This document shows positions 51,496-63,160 of a DNA stretch of 64,000 nucleotides, piece after piece. Origin of the DNA: Amblyornis subalaris (lineage: Eukaryota > Chordata > Aves > Passeriformes > Ptilonorhynchidae); the NCBI GenBank assembly GCA_018881555.1, contig JACAXG010000034.1, forward strand, positions 3,978,615-4,042,614, given 5' to 3'. Below the pieces are notes generated by a model. That model did not search any database. It was given only the letters and a program-made list of their open reading frames with translations, and was not told the DNA's origin. How positions within the stretch are numbered: position 1 is the stretch's first letter; each line of letters opens with the position of its first letter. The translations under genes were made by a program, and so were the position numbers.

Positions 51496-54400
51496 GTATG
51501 CTTTTACTTGGCCATTTCTTTTAATTGGAGCAGTGAAAATAGAACGGGAAAACATTCTTTAAAGTTTTTAAACAAAGATTAAAAGAAAAAGAAAAGCACA
51601 GCTTTAACCAGCTTTGGCAGGTTACAGTTTGCAGCAGACAGCATAAATAAAAGATCCATTTAATGGATCCAAGACCCATTTGCCTGCCCAACAGTCCTAT
51701 GCTGATTCAATGTGGTTATATATTTTATGAATTCCTTCCGAACAAAAACTTCCCTCTACAACAACATTTAAAATACATGAACTTCCTTTCCCCGACAATT
51801 AAAACACTGAAATTTCCTCTTCTCTTCTAGGTTACCAACCAGATTCTCCCAGTTTGGACGTACTCCTACCTGGCTCTCCTTTTCCCAGTCTTCCTGCTCA
51901 CAGACTACCTGCGCTACAAGCCCGTCCTCCTGCTGCAGGGCGTCAGCCTCATCGTCACGTGGCTGCTGCTGCTCTTCGCACACGGAGTGGTGGCCATGCA
52001 GGTGGTGGAATTCTTCTACGGGATGGTGACAGCCACCGAGGTGGCCTATTACGCCTACATCTACAGCGTGGTCAGCACCCACCACTACCAGAGGGTCACC
52101 AGCTACTGCAGAAGTGTCACTCTGGTGGCCGCCACTGTGGCCGCCGTGCTGGGACAGCTGCTGGTGTCCTTAGCACACGTCTCCTACTTCCACCTCAACG
52201 CCATTACTTTGGCTTCCGTGTCCCTGGCCTTCCTGTGCTCCTTCTTCCTCCCGATGCCCCAGAAGAGCATGTTCTTCCACAGGAAAGATGCCTCCGAGTC
52301 TCTCCCCGCACCTCAGAAAGTTGTGGCTCCGGGCGGCTCCGACAGGCCCTCGAGCTGCCACGAGGAAGAGAGCCCCGATCCTGCCGCCGAGGGCCCGACA
52401 CCCCCACAGCAGGCCGGGAATGCCAAGCCCCACAGTCACATGCTCAGCGTGCTGCTGCAGCTCAGCAAGGACCTGAGGGATTGCTACAGCTCCCGCAAAC
52501 TTCTCTACTGGTCCCTGTGGTGGGCTCTGGCCACGGCCGGCTTTAACCAGGTTGTGAATTACATCCAGGTGCTGTGGGACTTCCAAGCGCCCTCCCACAG
52601 CTCTGCAGTGTACAACGGAGCTGTCGAAGCCATAGCCACTTTTCTGAGTAAGTTCATGTCTAAACATCTATCACGACGACAGTCTCTCAAGTTCTACTTC
52701 AGTAAACTTTCAAAGTGCCATTCCCTTGCAGGCGCTCCAGGGAGCCTGTGTACACACTGTGCATCCCAGACCTAGTTCTTTGATGTACAGTAGTTCAAAT
52801 GTGAGTTATGCTGTCTTTTCTTTAGGACCAGACAACCAACCGTATCTTACCAGTATACAGAAACTGTGCAAGTCACACAGACTTTGCATCCAGCTGGTAA
52901 ATCTATTCAGAGACACTCATGTTTCTTTGGATGAGGTTATTGGGTGGGTTGATTTTTCCCCAAAACAAGTATTGCACTGTTCCCATAACAATGCTTTCAG
53001 CTTACACAGATAAGAGAAGGTTTTCAGAAATATTTTACACAAACAGAACATAATCTTCTCATTAACGTCTTTTTCTAGTGAAACACCCTTGTGCAACTAG
53101 ACAAAACCAAGAATTTTAGCCATTGCAAGATACAAAGATGTGCAGAAAAAAAAAGACCCTACTGAATTCCTTATGCTACTGATGTGAACTATTCCACTTC
53201 TGCAGCTGGAGCAGATGCTCACACCACACAAGCAGAGTGAGGTTATCAAAAGGTAACATCAGAGGACACCACCCTGCCTTGGCTCACATGGTGCTGCTGT
53301 AAAGAACTTGCACAAGATGTTGGGGTGTGTTCTACCAGGAAAAATAAAGACATCTACATCACAGCTGGTCATTCAGGTTACCCTTACGGTCATTAAGGAG
53401 AAACAGATACTACTCTTGCAGTAGGCAACCAAATAGACCGAGTGAAACATGAACTAGAAGTACTCCTGTAATATCTACTCTTTGATTAATTGCTCTTTCT
53501 CGTGGAATTGCCTATTTCTCAGAGTATAAGTATTGAAGATTTTAAATCGTGTGGGATCCCTAAGATGCACAGTCCAGTGGCTTAACTTTGCAACAGATGC
53601 ATCTTCTAGGAAGCCCACCAAAAGCAAACAGTGCCTATCCTTTCTAATTTCCTTGGATATACTTTCTTGATGCCTCACAAAACTTACTTTTTTGACAGTC
53701 TACCCCCTCTGTGAGGTGCACAGAGCTAAACTCTTACATTAGAAGGGTTCCTGGCCTAGCTGTGCAGTAAGCTAGGAGAAGCTGGAAGAATTTTCTTCTT
53801 GAGCTCCAAATCAGTTCTCTCCCTAGAGATGCATGCTGTGTACAGACACATGAATAATGAATCCTTCTACATTACAGTTTACCCTGTGAAGTGGAATAAA
53901 ACACTAAGAACAGAATGGCAGAGACTTGATTTACGCAGTTGTCTTAAAATGACCAGTCATCTGCACGGCTGCAGTAGGCAGTAGAAATGCTTTCAAATTT
54001 CAGGCTACTCTGCTTCATTATTCTGCACTGCCTTTNGGCATGTGAGGGTGGCAAGACTTGGTGATACAGGCTGTGGAACAGATATAACATTTACACATGT
54101 TTTTTCTCTTTTTCTAGGCTCAGTAACATCTTTTCTGGTACAATACATGAAAATTAACTGGGACCATTTTGGAGAACTGGCTTTAGGGATCTTCTCTGCA
54201 ATAGATGCCGGTTGTCTGTTTCTCATGCACTTCTCTACCAACATCTGGGCATGTTATGCTGGCTATCTCATTTTCAAGGCATGCTACATGCTCCTCCTAA
54301 CAATAGCAACGTAAGTACAAAACATGACAGTGCTGCCATCATGCACAAAATACTGACCCAGCTTCGAGTTTGCTTTGTGCATCCCTTCTTTTCCTCAGAG

Positions 54401-57400
54401 GCAGCTGACCTAACGCTAGACATAACTGTTTAGGTAAGGACAAGGACACTTCAACGTCTGGGTATGTTGTTTTCATTCTTCTAAATAACCAGGAAAGAAA
54501 AATTGTCAAAAGGACATCAAACATTTACCTAAGCAGAAATTAAACAGGGTACAAGGTAACTTCATTACTAAAGGCAATGATAACAGCAAAATGTACAAGC
54601 CATTTTCCTCCTTCCTGGCATGAAAGATGCAAAGCGAACAATAGGGACAAGCATACTTTGACGGCCATCCTAAAAGATCATCATATGTTTAGACCCCCTG
54701 TCAATAAACCTTTTAACATGCCATAGACTACATGAATGCAAGAAAAGGCTTGACACAGAGTGTTCCCCAACATAATTTTATACACATAATCTTTAATGAT
54801 ATTAAGATGTAAAGAATTAATAAAAGAGAACACCAGACATATAAACTCAGACAAGATCTCATAGGAGACCAAGCTATTCTGTTGTCAGAAATAGAAAAAA
54901 ATAAATAATATTAATAACAAATATTTTATCCTGTATAATAAATATAAAACATTATTACTCCAATTATTTTATTGCTTGGAATGTCTTCAGACATACTTCA
55001 TTAACAAAAACACTGGATGCATTTTACATCAAAACCCAAAATTAATCAGATAGCATTTTAAAAAACTGCTAAATTTATAATGCATGGCAAGATTATGCCT
55101 ATCTTGAAGGAAGCAGAGTGAACTCTTTATTTTCATTTTGGTGGATTGCTACTATATTATAGTGAATCACAGCTGGACTATTTCAATATATTCTAAAAAA
55201 AAAAAAAAAGGAAAATCTTGCAAAAAACCCCAAGCTAAAATCCTTGAAAATGAGTCCTGAAGGAATAATACCCTTTTGTTTGTACAGAAACTTTTGAGGC
55301 ATATATTGCAAGGAAAGATGTTCTGATTATTGTCAAAAAAGATACTGCAAGTAAAATCTACAGGCTCTTGACAGAAATAAGCAGCATGTTACCTCCACTC
55401 TCCAGTTCCAAAGCAAAACATGACTCACATCACCACAGAAAATTTGGTTAGAAGATACTCACAGTGACCTTCCAGTCTAACCTCCCAGCCAGGGCACAAC
55501 TGCTGCCAGTGCCAGATCAGGCCATGGCTTTGCCTGGCCAGGTCTCTGAAAGCTTCCAACCATGGACACTTTACAGCCTGTCTGGCACAGTCTGTAAAGG
55601 TAGAGAAGGAACAAAGGGGAAGGGTAAAGAGAACTGACATTCTACCTGATCGCTTGATAGCAGGGTTTGGAGAAGCAGCACAGGCCAGTACAAAACCCGT
55701 CAAAACACACTATGGCACTCAAGACGTTGGGGTTTTTTTTAGCAAAAGCAGGGAAGAAAACAAACAAACAAAGCACCTTTTCCTCTGTTCTTGATGCATC
55801 ATCTCCATGAATCATTTCTCTTCATCGACTGGGGGACAGCAGTAGCTTTCCCAGTGGGAAGTGACTGACCTGCCAGTCTCACATTAGGTTCCAGATTGCC
55901 GTCAATCTGAGCATGGAACGCTATGCCTTGATGTTTGGATTCAACAACTTCAATGCTCTGCTGGTTCAGACCATCCTTACAATAGTTGTTGTGGACTCAA
56001 GAGGCCTGGGACTGGACATAGTCACTCAGGTAAGCGCTATTACCTTACTTCCTATTTACTGCTCACCCAATTCATCTGCAAAAGTTTACCAAGAAAGAAA
56101 TTCCTATGCCAAAGCACAACTTACTCCCTCTTTCTTCTGCAGAAATCCAGACATCTTGTTCTTCCCTCATGTCAGTCATCATTCTTCCCTTTTGTCTTTT
56201 AATGCATTTAGGATTACAGATGCTGGTCTTTGACTTTTTAAAGTGAGATACATGAGAACATAATTAACCAAGCCCTGCTATCTGACCTAGTTAATAGGAC
56301 ACTGCATAACATCCTCTCTTTTCCCAAAAACTCTGACTGGTTTTGTCAGATGCAGAATCAACATGACCACATGTTGTTAGTGGAGTTCAAGACCATGAGA
56401 CAAAGCCTAGATTATTTGAGTTATTTCAGCTCAAGTGAAAAGGACACTTGACTTCTAATTCAAGCTCAGGAGCAAACCTGGTCTGTATCTCAGCATGTGT
56501 AAGAATCTTCTCACCATAGCTCGGGCACTTAATTTGGGATGGGATATCTCACAACAGTGTCCCTAACTTCAGTCAAGCTAATATCATCCATGTCGAAGTC
56601 AACAGAAACCTACTGACTTCTGCATTTTCTCAGGGGGGCCCTCAGCTGGGGCAGCTTTCTACTCTCATGGATTTGAAGAAGACTAAAACTGTTCATGTAT
56701 TCTGCACAGAGAAGGCAAAAGTTACTTTAAAAGAGTAGAGATTGAATCAAACATTAAAAAATAAAACTTTACAATTAAGGACAAGAATATGTAGGACTTC
56801 ATAAATAGCTTTGCCACTGTTGTTGGAAATACTCATACAGTCACAGTGTATTTGCTGAAGCCAGTGTGGTGACAGCACTGGTGCAAGAGCAAAACAGGGA
56901 TGAACTCAGACTCTTCATGTAGATTATTCATGAATATGTGGGTAATGAAGCTACTTCTACATTTTGCACTAATAGAAAAAAAAAAAAAAGTCCTGTTCCT
57001 ATCCCTCTCCCTCTGATGTTTATTAAGAGGCACAAGGGGAATGGAAGGAAGGGGCAGTTCTTCATTCCACAAATATCTGCTGTTTACTTGAAAAGCTGAG
57101 ATTTTGCTTAATCACAAAGCAAAATCTTGAGCATAGAGAAACTGTGCCAGAACACAACTAAAGAAAATCAGAGTGACTGTCATCTCCAGAAGAAGCAGCA
57201 TTTCTCTAATGTGTTTTTCATTAATTGTTCTGCCTTTTTCTCCTCCTCTCCCAGTTTTTAATTTATGGCAGCTACTTCGCAGTCATACACGGGATTTTCA
57301 TGATCAGAAGCATTTGTGTGCTGGTCTCATGCAAATGCAAAAGGAAAATAGAGAGATCTTGCACAGAGCAGCTGAACCAGGCTGAGCAGGAGTCAAGAGA

Positions 57401-57434
57401 GCAGATTGTCACAAGCTACACGACACGGCTGTAG
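51346..57434 (+). CDS. SLC19A3: SLC19A3-type thiamine transporter, copy 1 (5 coding exons, 493 aa)
   Basis: Complete coding sequence: 51346-51495, 51831-52647, 54118-54310, 55888-56029, 57255-57434; GT-AG junctions and phases agree. SLC19 carriers are 12-helix plasma-membrane proteins; SLC19A3 (THTR2) takes up thiamine. Visible hallmarks: [10 protein letters not shown] (Glu32), GPDKNLT with a glycosylation sequon at Asn45, PVWTYSYL (Trp59), [16 protein letters not shown] (Glu110, Tyr113), [16 protein letters not shown] before a polar loop of about 60 residues, [11 protein letters not shown], and [12 protein letters not shown]. Glu32, Trp59, Glu110 and Tyr113 correspond to residues reported to contact thiamine in human SLC19A3. 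Human protein is 496 aa. Some C-terminal stretches ([17 protein letters not shown]) also recall SLC19A2; synteny with CCL20 and DAW1 favours SLC19A3. Confidence 0.93.
51831..52647 (+). CDS. SLC19A3: SLC19A3 copy 1, second coding exon
   Basis: 817 bp, acceptor TCTTCTCTTCTAG, donor GTAAGT. Encodes residues 51-323: helices 2-6, the cytoplasmic loop (about 201-262, rich in Pro, Ser and Glu) and helices 7-8. Third codon positions are overwhelmingly G or C, unlike the other four exons. Confidence 0.96.
54118..54310 (+). CDS. SLC19A3: SLC19A3 copy 1, third coding exon
   Basis: 193 bp, acceptor CTCTTTTTCTAG, donor GTAAGT. Encodes residues 323-387, [20 protein letters not shown] and [22 protein letters not shown]-rich codon use. 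Confidence 0.95.
55460..55610 (-). repeat. Probable CR1 fragment in SLC19A3 copy 1 intron
   Basis: Plus strand has CTTCCAGTCTAACCTCCCAG, GCCAGATCAGGCCATGG and TTCCAACCATGGACACTTTA, resembling a diverged minus-oriented CR1 3' region. No clear tail. Confidence 0.45.
55888..56029 (+). CDS. SLC19A3: SLC19A3 copy 1, fourth coding exon
   Basis: 142 bp, acceptor CTCACATTAG, donor GTAAGC. Encodes residues 387-434, [20 protein letters not shown] and [20 protein letters not shown]. Confidence 0.95.
57255..57434 (+). CDS. SLC19A3: SLC19A3 copy 1, terminal coding exon
   Basis: Acceptor TCCTCTCCCAG. Encodes residues 435-493: [20 protein letters not shown] (last helix), a Cys/Lys-rich [10 protein letters not shown] stretch, a polar tail and the end TRL, then TAG at 57432-57434. 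Confidence 0.95.
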   Translation, partial: FLIYGSYFAVIHGIFMIRSICVLVSCKCKRKIERSCTEQLNQAEQESREQIVTSYTTRL

Positions 57435-57624
57435 GAGGCAGGCAGGCAGGCTCCTTGGCCAGGCCCTCCTGGGAGAAGAACTCCCAGCAGGGAAGAAGAG
57501 CAGCATGCAGGGACCAGCAATGCAAGAACATTCACCTCAGCCCTCAAAAGCTATGCTGAATCATTCCAGCACTTCAGCACNACATATGCCAGCAGAGAGC
57601 TCACCAGAATGGCACTGTGCCAAG

Positions 57625-57630
57625 AATAAA
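57625..57630 (+). terminator. SLC19A3 copy 1 polyadenylation signal
   Basis: AATAAA 190 bases past the stop codon, predicting a 3'UTR of about 215 nt. Confidence 0.55.
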
Positions 57631-57649
57631 AGATAAGTTGCTTTAGATT

Positions 57650-60600
57650 CTTATTTAATTGCCTATAAATACCTCAACAACAGTAATTTATACACAGAAT
57701 CAGAGCAACCACCTTTGCATCCCCCCGTGCACGATGGCAAAGAGCAGAGTTCACCCCACTTTGCTTGTTGTAGCTCCCGAATGCGGTGCTGGCAAAGCTG
57801 CTTCCATCACGGTTGCTCACGCAGTGGCTCAAGGGTCTCTCCCACCTCTGCACATCCCTTGTTCTAAACCAGGGAAGAAAAGATGGTGTTTGCAGCATTA
57901 TATTCTTTCATACCCAGCTACAGACAGACAGGGGAAAGGCTCCTCCTGTCTCATCCCACACCCCTGTGCACACAGGCTGTGAAAAGCAGGGCTTGCACAA
58001 CCCATCCCAGGAGGTTCACTGCAACACTGCTCAGCCACAGTTGTTGCTTGGCCCACATTTGAGAGCTGCAAACACTGTACTGACTTCATAGCAACCTCTG
58101 CTGAGAAGAGAAAAACTTCAAACAAAACGAAAGAGCCCCACACCTTTCCTTGTGCTTCCCGTAAAATTAAATTCAGGACTGTCTTCCTCTTTCAGCAAGA
58201 AAAGAAAAAATATTGAGGGGCTGAAAGTAGCACAGACTCAAACCAGAGAAGTACATTGTGAAGAAATATGTCTGATTCAACACAGGAAAATTCCAGATTA
58301 ACAGGAATATCGAAGAAGATTTATAACAGAAACAAACAGCTAGCATCATGTGTGCATTTGAGTGCCAAGTGAGGGAGGTCCACTGATCTTGGCCAAGAAT
58401 TTGGCAGGATCAGCATCTCCGAATTTGTCAAGAAGCTTCAAGTCCTACAGCTAATTTAGTCCAGCACAAAGGACAGTTAGTCCAGGAGAAGAAAAAAGAG
58501 ACTATTCATGAATTTGCACAGTGAATGCCTAATTTAATATGAACTATATCCATATGCTAAAGTTATTTCTGTACTGCTGTTTGCTTCTAGCTTCCAATAC
58601 CTACATCCCACCAATAAAAACCACTTAGCATTTACAGAATAATATTCCTGTACAGACACAAGCTATCATTTGTACAGACATACCTGCTTTTCATACCACT
58701 GTCACACACTGCAGCTAGACAAAGTGCCCAGAGGCAAGGGCAGGCAGGACAGAAGCAATTTGTTTCAAGTCACAAGAACAATGAGTAGGATCTGACGAAA
58801 TGAACCCAGCCAATTTTTTTAGGCTTTTTGTTTACTATTGTGCATTGTGTGGACATTCTCTGTTGTAAACTGGCTCTAAGCAGAACAGTTTAACCAATGC
58901 AGTCATAAAAGTGGGAGATGTACTTAGTCTCCACTGAGCAGTATCTTTTAGTACTGCGGAACTGAGGGCATGATGCTCCTGCCTGAAGAAACAAGGACAG
59001 AATCCAGGAGAACATGGACTACTTTTTTATCTTCTTCCTTATGAGTAGGAATCTTCTTTTGAGGCATTATTTTAGAATTAAGTGCCAGTCTTGGACCAGA
59101 AGTTAACTAGAGTTTGTGTTTAAATTAAAGAGGAACTTGGTATTTTCAGCTCCACGGTCTCCAACTGCTTTTGGTACAGAAAGTTAACAAGTATTTCCTT
59201 GTAATATCTGACAAAAGGAATGGATTCAACAACATGTGAAACTTTTTGCTGTTGTTAGAAAAATAATACCAGTAGTAGACTGGAGCTATAAAACGAGGTA
59301 CAAACAACCATAAAAATTCTTATGTTCTGGTTAGAGCTCACTGCCTTCTGTGTCTGTGGGATGCCACTGAGGAGCAAAGGAATCAAGCAGACACAATGTA
59401 TTTAGCTTGCAGATTTAGAGAATACCATCTTCAGAAAACAGATAAGATTTTAAAGAGAAAATAATCTATTCCTATTCTCTCTAATCTCCAAAATAATAAC
59501 TTTGAGGTTGGAAGCTGGGAGGGAGCATTATGGGGGAAATAGGGGAGGAAGAAGGCAGCTCTTAGGAGTGTTAGGAGGAAAAAGTCAAGGCTTTATGTTA
59601 TCCTGGGTTTTCAGCTGCAGATCAGAACTCAACCAGCAATCAGAGATTTCATCTAAGAGTAAGATGTACACATCTACCTGTGTGTTCATGTACCTGCACA
59701 CACACACTCCTAGGAGAGGAGATAGTTGAGACTTGGCAGCTTATGAGCAAGGCTGGAACCACAGGCTGTCTAGTTCTGCAGGAAAAGGAAATTCTCAACA
59801 CATCCACCTCTCCTTGCAGCTTTTAGGATTGTTTGTCTTTCTTCCAGCGTGTTAAAGGTTTCCATGTGAACATGGAACTCCAGAGCTGGGCACATTCCTC
59901 CCTGCGGCTGCAATCCCCTCTACAACACTAATTAACTTTGAAACATTAGTGGGTTTGGGCACAAATCTTACATGAAGATATAGCCCAGCAAGCTGATAAG
60001 GCCGGTTTGAGCTAACAAGGAAGGAACAGTGTGTTCATATTCAAAGCATGCAGGTATTACCCAAGCACTGTGTTGGCTACCAGAGAAACACCAGCCAGCA
60101 GCCCCTTTCAGCAGGCAGCCCCTCAGCCCAGCAGCACCTTCCCTTCCCCAGCGTTCTTCCCCTGCCTTAGAAGCCCTTGATCAGTGAAGAGGATGAAGGG
60201 CAGAGGCCAGCCTGTCTCCCCCGAGCACTTGCCTGCCTGGTTGCGCCACACACTTGAGCACTTGAGAGAACTTTCCATACCTGCAGGACCAGACCAGGTT
60301 CTGTTGAGCTCACAAAGGGGCCCTCTCACCAGGGCCTCAGCATCTGCTCCCAGGGTCAACACACATCCTACCTACAGGCTTCAGGGTGAACTCCATCCTC
60401 TGAAGAACCTTGGAAGACACAGGGAATCCAGTTCGAAAAAAATGGGTAAAGGAAAGCAAAGCAGCAGCACTTCTCTGAATAAAGACTGTTGTTTTTTTTA
60501 GCTTAGAAATTAGATTTAGCAGCTTATCTTCTTGTCCCTTTGTCCTTAAATGACAGATCTATCCCTATGTAGAAATAATTCTTGGCCAACTAATAGTATG

Positions 60601-63003
60601 AGGCATTTGATGTCCTACCTCTCAAACCCCCAGNAAAGCCAGGACAGTCAGAGGAGATGCCACGAGCCCAGAGGCCACTGCACTATACACAGGACAGGGA
60701 CAGTGTTGGCCCAAACTGTAAAACTGGTGCTCTGTTTTATCCATGACTCAGAGCCCACAGCTTTTAAAGGTATTTATTAATATAAAGAATGCAGTCATTG
60801 GCTTTCTTGTCACAACAGGTTTTATTAATCATTAGCTACTGTGAGTCTTAAAGCTTTATCTTAAAAATAGAACTCAGTTTGCTGACAAACTATGTAAAGG
60901 AGAATACTTTCCCTGCAATCTTCATGGACAAGCTCTGCAAGCAAGAACAGCTATGATGAGTTATTATTTTTATTTAAATTCTGTAACCTTTTATCAAGTT
61001 TAGAAAGAACTTTTTGGAAAAAAGTCACAGAAGTTGCACCAGTTCTAAAGGGTGGTTTCTGACTTCTCTGCAAGACAAAGTCATCCTACNAGGAACTGCT
61101 CAGGAATCCACAGGAAACACACCACAGCCAGAGTTTTGACAGGTAATTCATTACCTTTGGAGTAATTTGGGACCGTGCTGGCTAGTCACTTGCTCAGCAT
61201 ATTCAGAGGTGATGTAAGATTTAGGCTGATGCTACTGATCAGCCCAGGGCTTAATATATTTTTATTTTGAAACGGCAGCATATCAAAACATTTCAAATCA
61301 GGCCTTGAGTTAAAGATACTACAGACTACATTATATATACAATTATTTCTAAGAGAAGGATGACAATCAGAGGCAACTTTTTAAAATCAAGTTTCAAGGT
61401 TAAGGCCGCTATTACTAACATTCCTCTGAGGTCACAGAAATACAGTCTTTATAACATACTATTTATGCTAAGTTTTAATGAATACAATCTCACAGTGCAA
61501 GTATAAGCAGTTTTGAAAAAGTGCCTGCTAGAGAATGGAATTCAACAACTTAAAAGAAATAGCTTGTAACAGCATGGTTAAACATCAGTTAGTCCTTTGC
61601 ATTCATTTGCTTATGATTCAGAACATTCTTGTCTCTCTTGTTTTCAGGATCGGTGAAATTGACTTTTTAACACAAAACTAGTAAAATAAGCTTAAAAAAC
61701 TGAAATCTCTTTAGACTTCCTTTTTACTGCAAACTACAGTGAAGAAGCAAGTCTCCTTTTCCTTTTTATCATCACTTTCAAAAGAGAAGTCAGTATTTCT
61801 CTTTTCTAAGTCTGAGCAGGTACCATGAGCAGATAGTTTCTGCATCTTTCTTTACCCTCTCCAATGACTGGAGTGCAAGAAGCACAATGAGTATTAAAGC
61901 ATTTTGAAGAAAATGAGCTCACAATGGGCTTAGCTGGCTGGTGGCTTTTATTGTCGTCAAGAACGCTTGCACTGTCATCATGTCACTTGGTACTCGGGCT
62001 GCAAATCAACAGAAAAAAACCTCCTTGAGCACACTGAGAATGAGCTTTAATCTCACAGTTCGCCCACTCATTTATTCAGAAATGAGACTGCAATGGGACT
62101 TTATTCTTCTGCTACAGCACAGCCACTGAGCCCTAAGCACATCACTAAGAGCAACCCTTGACAGACAATCCAGAGGCCGGAGTTTACCAGGACCGATGCA
62201 CCTTGATCCGAGTTGCTCATTTAGAGGCTGCAGCTGTGACCCCAGGCAGCTCCAGTGGAAGGAACATTGGCTTAGTGAAAGGAACATTGGCTTAGGCACG
62301 TGGCACAGCTGGAGTCACACACTTCACTCACAAGACAGAAGCAATAAATGCCCTTTATCGATAAAACGAAGTTCAGTGGTAAATGTGACAGTGGTTACCA
62401 AGACTCGACAGGAAGGTAAGCTCGACTTAGTGCAGAGAGGACAGGGTCAGACAAAACAGTCGGGGAGACCCTCTCGTTACATCACTGGGTTCTAAACTCC
62501 TCTCAGACAGGAGTCTAGGTGCAGCTTAGACCCACTGCTACTCCCAGGTCTGGTCAACTGCTTCTGTCTAAAGAATTACGCAATAAGTGCAATAAATTCT
62601 TTATATCACTTAGCCAAGGTTTCAAGGCTGAGCATGCTGTTAGTCACTTACCAAGAATGTGTTGCAGCAAAGAATCTCAGCCTCAGGAGTAACTGCAAGA
62701 GTGTCCCTGCCTAAGGGAGAGCCAGGCATACAGCTCAGTGCAGGAGAGCTCCAGATCAGTGATTTAGTTACATCTGCACACCAGCCAGACATCTGAGTCA
62801 CCAATCCAGGCAGCTGTTGGCTGTCACACTGCCACTCGTCTCCCAAAGTCCAGTTACACTGGATGCCACCACCACAGCCCTCACTGCTGGTTATGGCTTA
62901 AGGGGGGCGTGTGCAGATTTAGCTAAAAAGTAAACTTGCAAATAAATTTTTACCAACTGTGAAGAGCATATTAATTCCTTTGCCACCTCTTTCTTATTTT
63001 TAG
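57650..63003. other. Spacer between the two SLC19A3-type genes
   Basis: About 5.4 kb without recognised coding exon or repeat family. The promoter and any non-coding first exon of copy 2 should lie here; the 62256-62302 cluster is listed separately. Confidence 0.45.
62256..62302 (+). promoter_or_regulatory. 20-bp tandem duplication with two inverted CCAAT boxes and an E-box
   Basis: Two 20-base units (62256-62275 and 62276-62295), each containing GGAACATTGGCTTAG and differing at one base. Each carries ATTGGCT, the complement of AGCCAAT. A CACGTG E-box follows at 62297-62302. The cluster is about 710 bp upstream of the copy 2 start codon. Confidence 0.4.
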
Positions 63004-63010
63004 GTAGACT

Positions 63011-63160
63011 ATGGATTGCTGGAAGGGAGCCATAAGCCGCAGCTGGATTTATCCCACAGTGATCATCTGTGCAAATGGATTTTTCACCACAATGAGACCA
63101 TCAGAATCTTTTCTCACCCCCTATCTAACGGGACCAGACAAAAACCTAACGATTGAAGAG
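63011..63160 (+). CDS. SLC19A3-type thiamine transporter, copy 2, first coding exon (gene continues past the window)
   Basis: Acceptor TTCTTATTTTTAG ends at 63003; ATG at 63011; 150 bp ending in phase 0 at donor GTATGT, the same length and phase as copy 1. Encodes 50 residues, [20 protein letters not shown] then helix 1 and [20 protein letters not shown]. It shares 32 of 50 residues with copy 1 and its N-terminus looks more like human SLC19A3 (MDC...SWIYPTVI). Glu32, Lys44 and the Asn45 sequon are kept. The next exon is not found by 64000, so intron 2 exceeds 0.84 kb (335 bp in copy 1). Whether the rest is intact cannot be judged here. Confidence 0.88.

Noticed and set aside
51987..52775. ORF extending SLC19A3 exon 2 past 52647
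   Set aside because: The frame runs on only about 40 codons into the intron; a GTAAGT donor at 52648 and the matching phase of the next exon show it is spliced.
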